6,140 bases of DNA from the NCBI GenBank assembly GCA_031256755.1, contig JAIRPZ010000298.1:1-6140 (forward strand), given 5' to 3'. Numbering within the stretch: position 1 is the first letter of the stretch; every line of letters begins with the position of its first letter. The translations under genes and the position numbers were made by a program. A model generated the notes under the pieces. That model made no database searches. It was not told the DNA's origin and saw nothing but the letters and a program-made list of their open reading frames with translations. This DNA is from Planctomycetaceae bacterium. GTDB taxonomy: Bacteria > Planctomycetota > Planctomycetia > Pirellulales > Thermoguttaceae. Positions 5,242-6,140 of the stretch are shown one piece after another.

Positions 5242-6140
5242 TTATTCGACCGTTGCCATTCCTGCATCCGCATACGTCCGGTCACTTTCTCCTGCCCGCA
5301 GCGGCGGATTGCTGCCCGAAAGATTAACCAAACGAGCATCACTATGGACACCGTCTCTGCTTACACGGACATATTTATTATCAAGGATATGGACAGGACC
5401 GATTGTCAACTCGCTGTTGTGATTAACATCACCACTAGTGCCGTCGGTGATCTCTATCCACGTTTCCGCGGAAGCGTCCGCCGCCCATTCCCAGACAAAA
5501 TTGCCGGTGAAATTGTCTGGCTGTGTTGATACTGCGGTGAATGTTGCACCTAGCGAGGGCATTCCGTTAATGGAAACGATTGGGACAGAACCTGCCATAA
5601 TTGGATTTGGGACAGGACCTGCCGTAATTGGACCAAGGATATTACTGATAATATCGTTTCTTGTTGCTCGAATGTAGTAATTGACAAGTGACGACGGAAT
5701 CGTCAAACTTCCGTTGTTGTTAGCGATGGTTTGCCAGGATTGAGAATTGCGTGTAAAAGCATATTCCCAAGTATAATTGCCAGAGAAGCCGGTACCACTG
5801 GAATAGGCATTGAGCATTTGTCCCGTTTCGGGCGTTCCGTAAATGGTCACGGTGCCAATAGCAATCTGACCGTACGGATCACTCACAACATCGCCGACAC
5901 GGGCATGGGGTCTTTTTGCCCGCACGTATTGTCCGGCAAGAGCGGTATTGAGCGTCAATCGGCTGTTGTTCGGACCGGTTATACCGTTGTCAATCGGAGT
6001 CCATGGTCCTGCGGCGGATGGGGCTGATTCCCAAACAAAACCGTCGATAAATGTGCCGGTGGAGGAAGCCACGAGCCGTTGCTGGTTTCGTCTAATTGTC
6101 ACTGTAGGAGGTTCAGCCGTCGGACCAACCACTATGCTTG
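5242..6140 (-). CDS. Ig-like repeat protein, C-terminal part, probably exported; runs off right edge
   Basis: The minus-strand frame is open from the window edge to TAA at 5242-5244; about 299 residues are visible and the N-terminus is outside. GTG 6132 is merely the first start-like codon, and the frame continues past it. Counting from that codon, three divergent repeats of about 85-90 residues can be seen. Repeat 1 is roughly 9-92 (core FVWESA, PWTPI, YVRAKR). Repeat 2 is 93-166 (GTVTIYGTPETGQ, YTWEYA, SWQTI, YYIRATR). Repeat 3 is 185-270 (PIVSINGMPSLGATFTA, FVWEWA, TWIEI, YVRVSR). The pattern G-x-P-x-x-G-x-x-x-x-A, then [FY]-x-W-E, then W-x-x-I, then Y-[VI]-R-[AV] is that of Ig-like beta-sandwich repeats found in large bacterial surface and secreted proteins. 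No enzyme motif, sorting signal or C-terminal anchor is visible; the tail after 272 is short and polar. The function is likely adhesive or structural, by inference only. Confidence 0.65.
   Translation of the reverse strand, partial: SIVVGPTAEPPTVTIRRNQQRLVASSTGTFIDGFVWESAPSAAGPWTPIDNGITGPNNSRLTLNTALAGQYVRAKRPHARVGDVVSDPYGQIAIGTVTIYGTPETGQMLNAYSSGTGFSGNYTWEYAFTRNSQSWQTIANNNGSLTIPSSLVNYYIRATRNDIISNILGPITAGPVPNPIMAGSVPIVSINGMPSLGATFTAVSTQPDNFTGNFVWEWAADASAETWIEITDGTSGDVNHNSELTIGPVHILDNKYVRVSRDGVHSDARLVNLSGSNPPLRAGESDRTYADAGMATVE
5581..5634 (-). repeat. 27 bp tandem duplication in the linker between Ig-like repeats 2 and 3
   Basis: Two adjacent 27 bp units (5581-5607 and 5608-5634) are identical at 23 positions. 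In the protein they encode GPITAGPVP and NPIMAGSVP (residues 167-175 and 176-184 from GTG 6132), a Pro/Gly-rich hinge between the second and third domains. In-frame duplication lengthens the linker without breaking the protein. Confidence 0.8.

Noticed and set aside
5054..5422. 122-codon plus-strand frame
   Set aside because: Its second half is antisense to the Ig-like gene, the first half lacks a ribosome site and resembles nothing; treated as a chance frame.

Overview
The window looks like a stretch of bacterial chromosome with roughly balanced base composition. It carries two intact housekeeping genes, threonine synthase and riboflavin synthase, and one intact FAD oxidoreductase. These are flanked by decayed, truncated or secreted/repetitive genes. 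The best hint to the host is the prepilin-like protein at 4576-4935: its methylation helix is followed by an Ala-Leu-Asp-x-His-Leu-Arg stretch and a Glu-Ala-Gln-Leu-Ala-Arg stretch, a layout I associate with Planctomycetota and relatives. Several genes lack a Shine-Dalgarno sequence, which would fit. The assignment to the Planctomycetota/PVC group is an inference, and no marker RNA is present to settle it.

Layout. 1-266 (minus): the N-terminal part of a DUF805 membrane protein that runs off the window and has no usable start in its frame. 342-868 (plus): a dead ISAs1-family transposase that lost most of its catalytic core and suffered a frameshift. 1018-1070: an inverted-repeat terminator. 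1074-2450 (minus): thrC. 2451-2598: a divergent promoter region, with an extended -10 almost touching the thrC start on one side and a TTGACA/17 bp/TAATAT promoter on the other. 2599-4029 (plus): a CrtI/carotenoid-isomerase-like FAD oxidoreductase. 4015-4059: a hairpin with a T7 tract. 4087-4692 (plus): riboflavin synthase. 4576-4935 (minus): a prepilin-type protein whose 3' end overlaps ribE and is probably truncated. 4936-5241: non-coding or unrecognised. 5242-6140 (minus): the C-terminal part of a large Ig-like repeat protein that enters from the right edge.

How the genes work together. The only plausible functional pairing is the FAD oxidoreductase with the downstream riboflavin synthase, which supplies the flavin precursor. 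They are same-strand neighbours 57 bp apart, but a terminator-like hairpin lies between them and no FMN riboswitch fits there, so coupling is speculative. thrC is a single-gene unit with its own promoter and terminator.

I do not see a defence system, CRISPR array, biosynthetic cluster or other clearly new multi-gene system. The more interesting points are the possible leaderless starts, the gene remnants on both sides, and the repeat structure of the surface-type protein.
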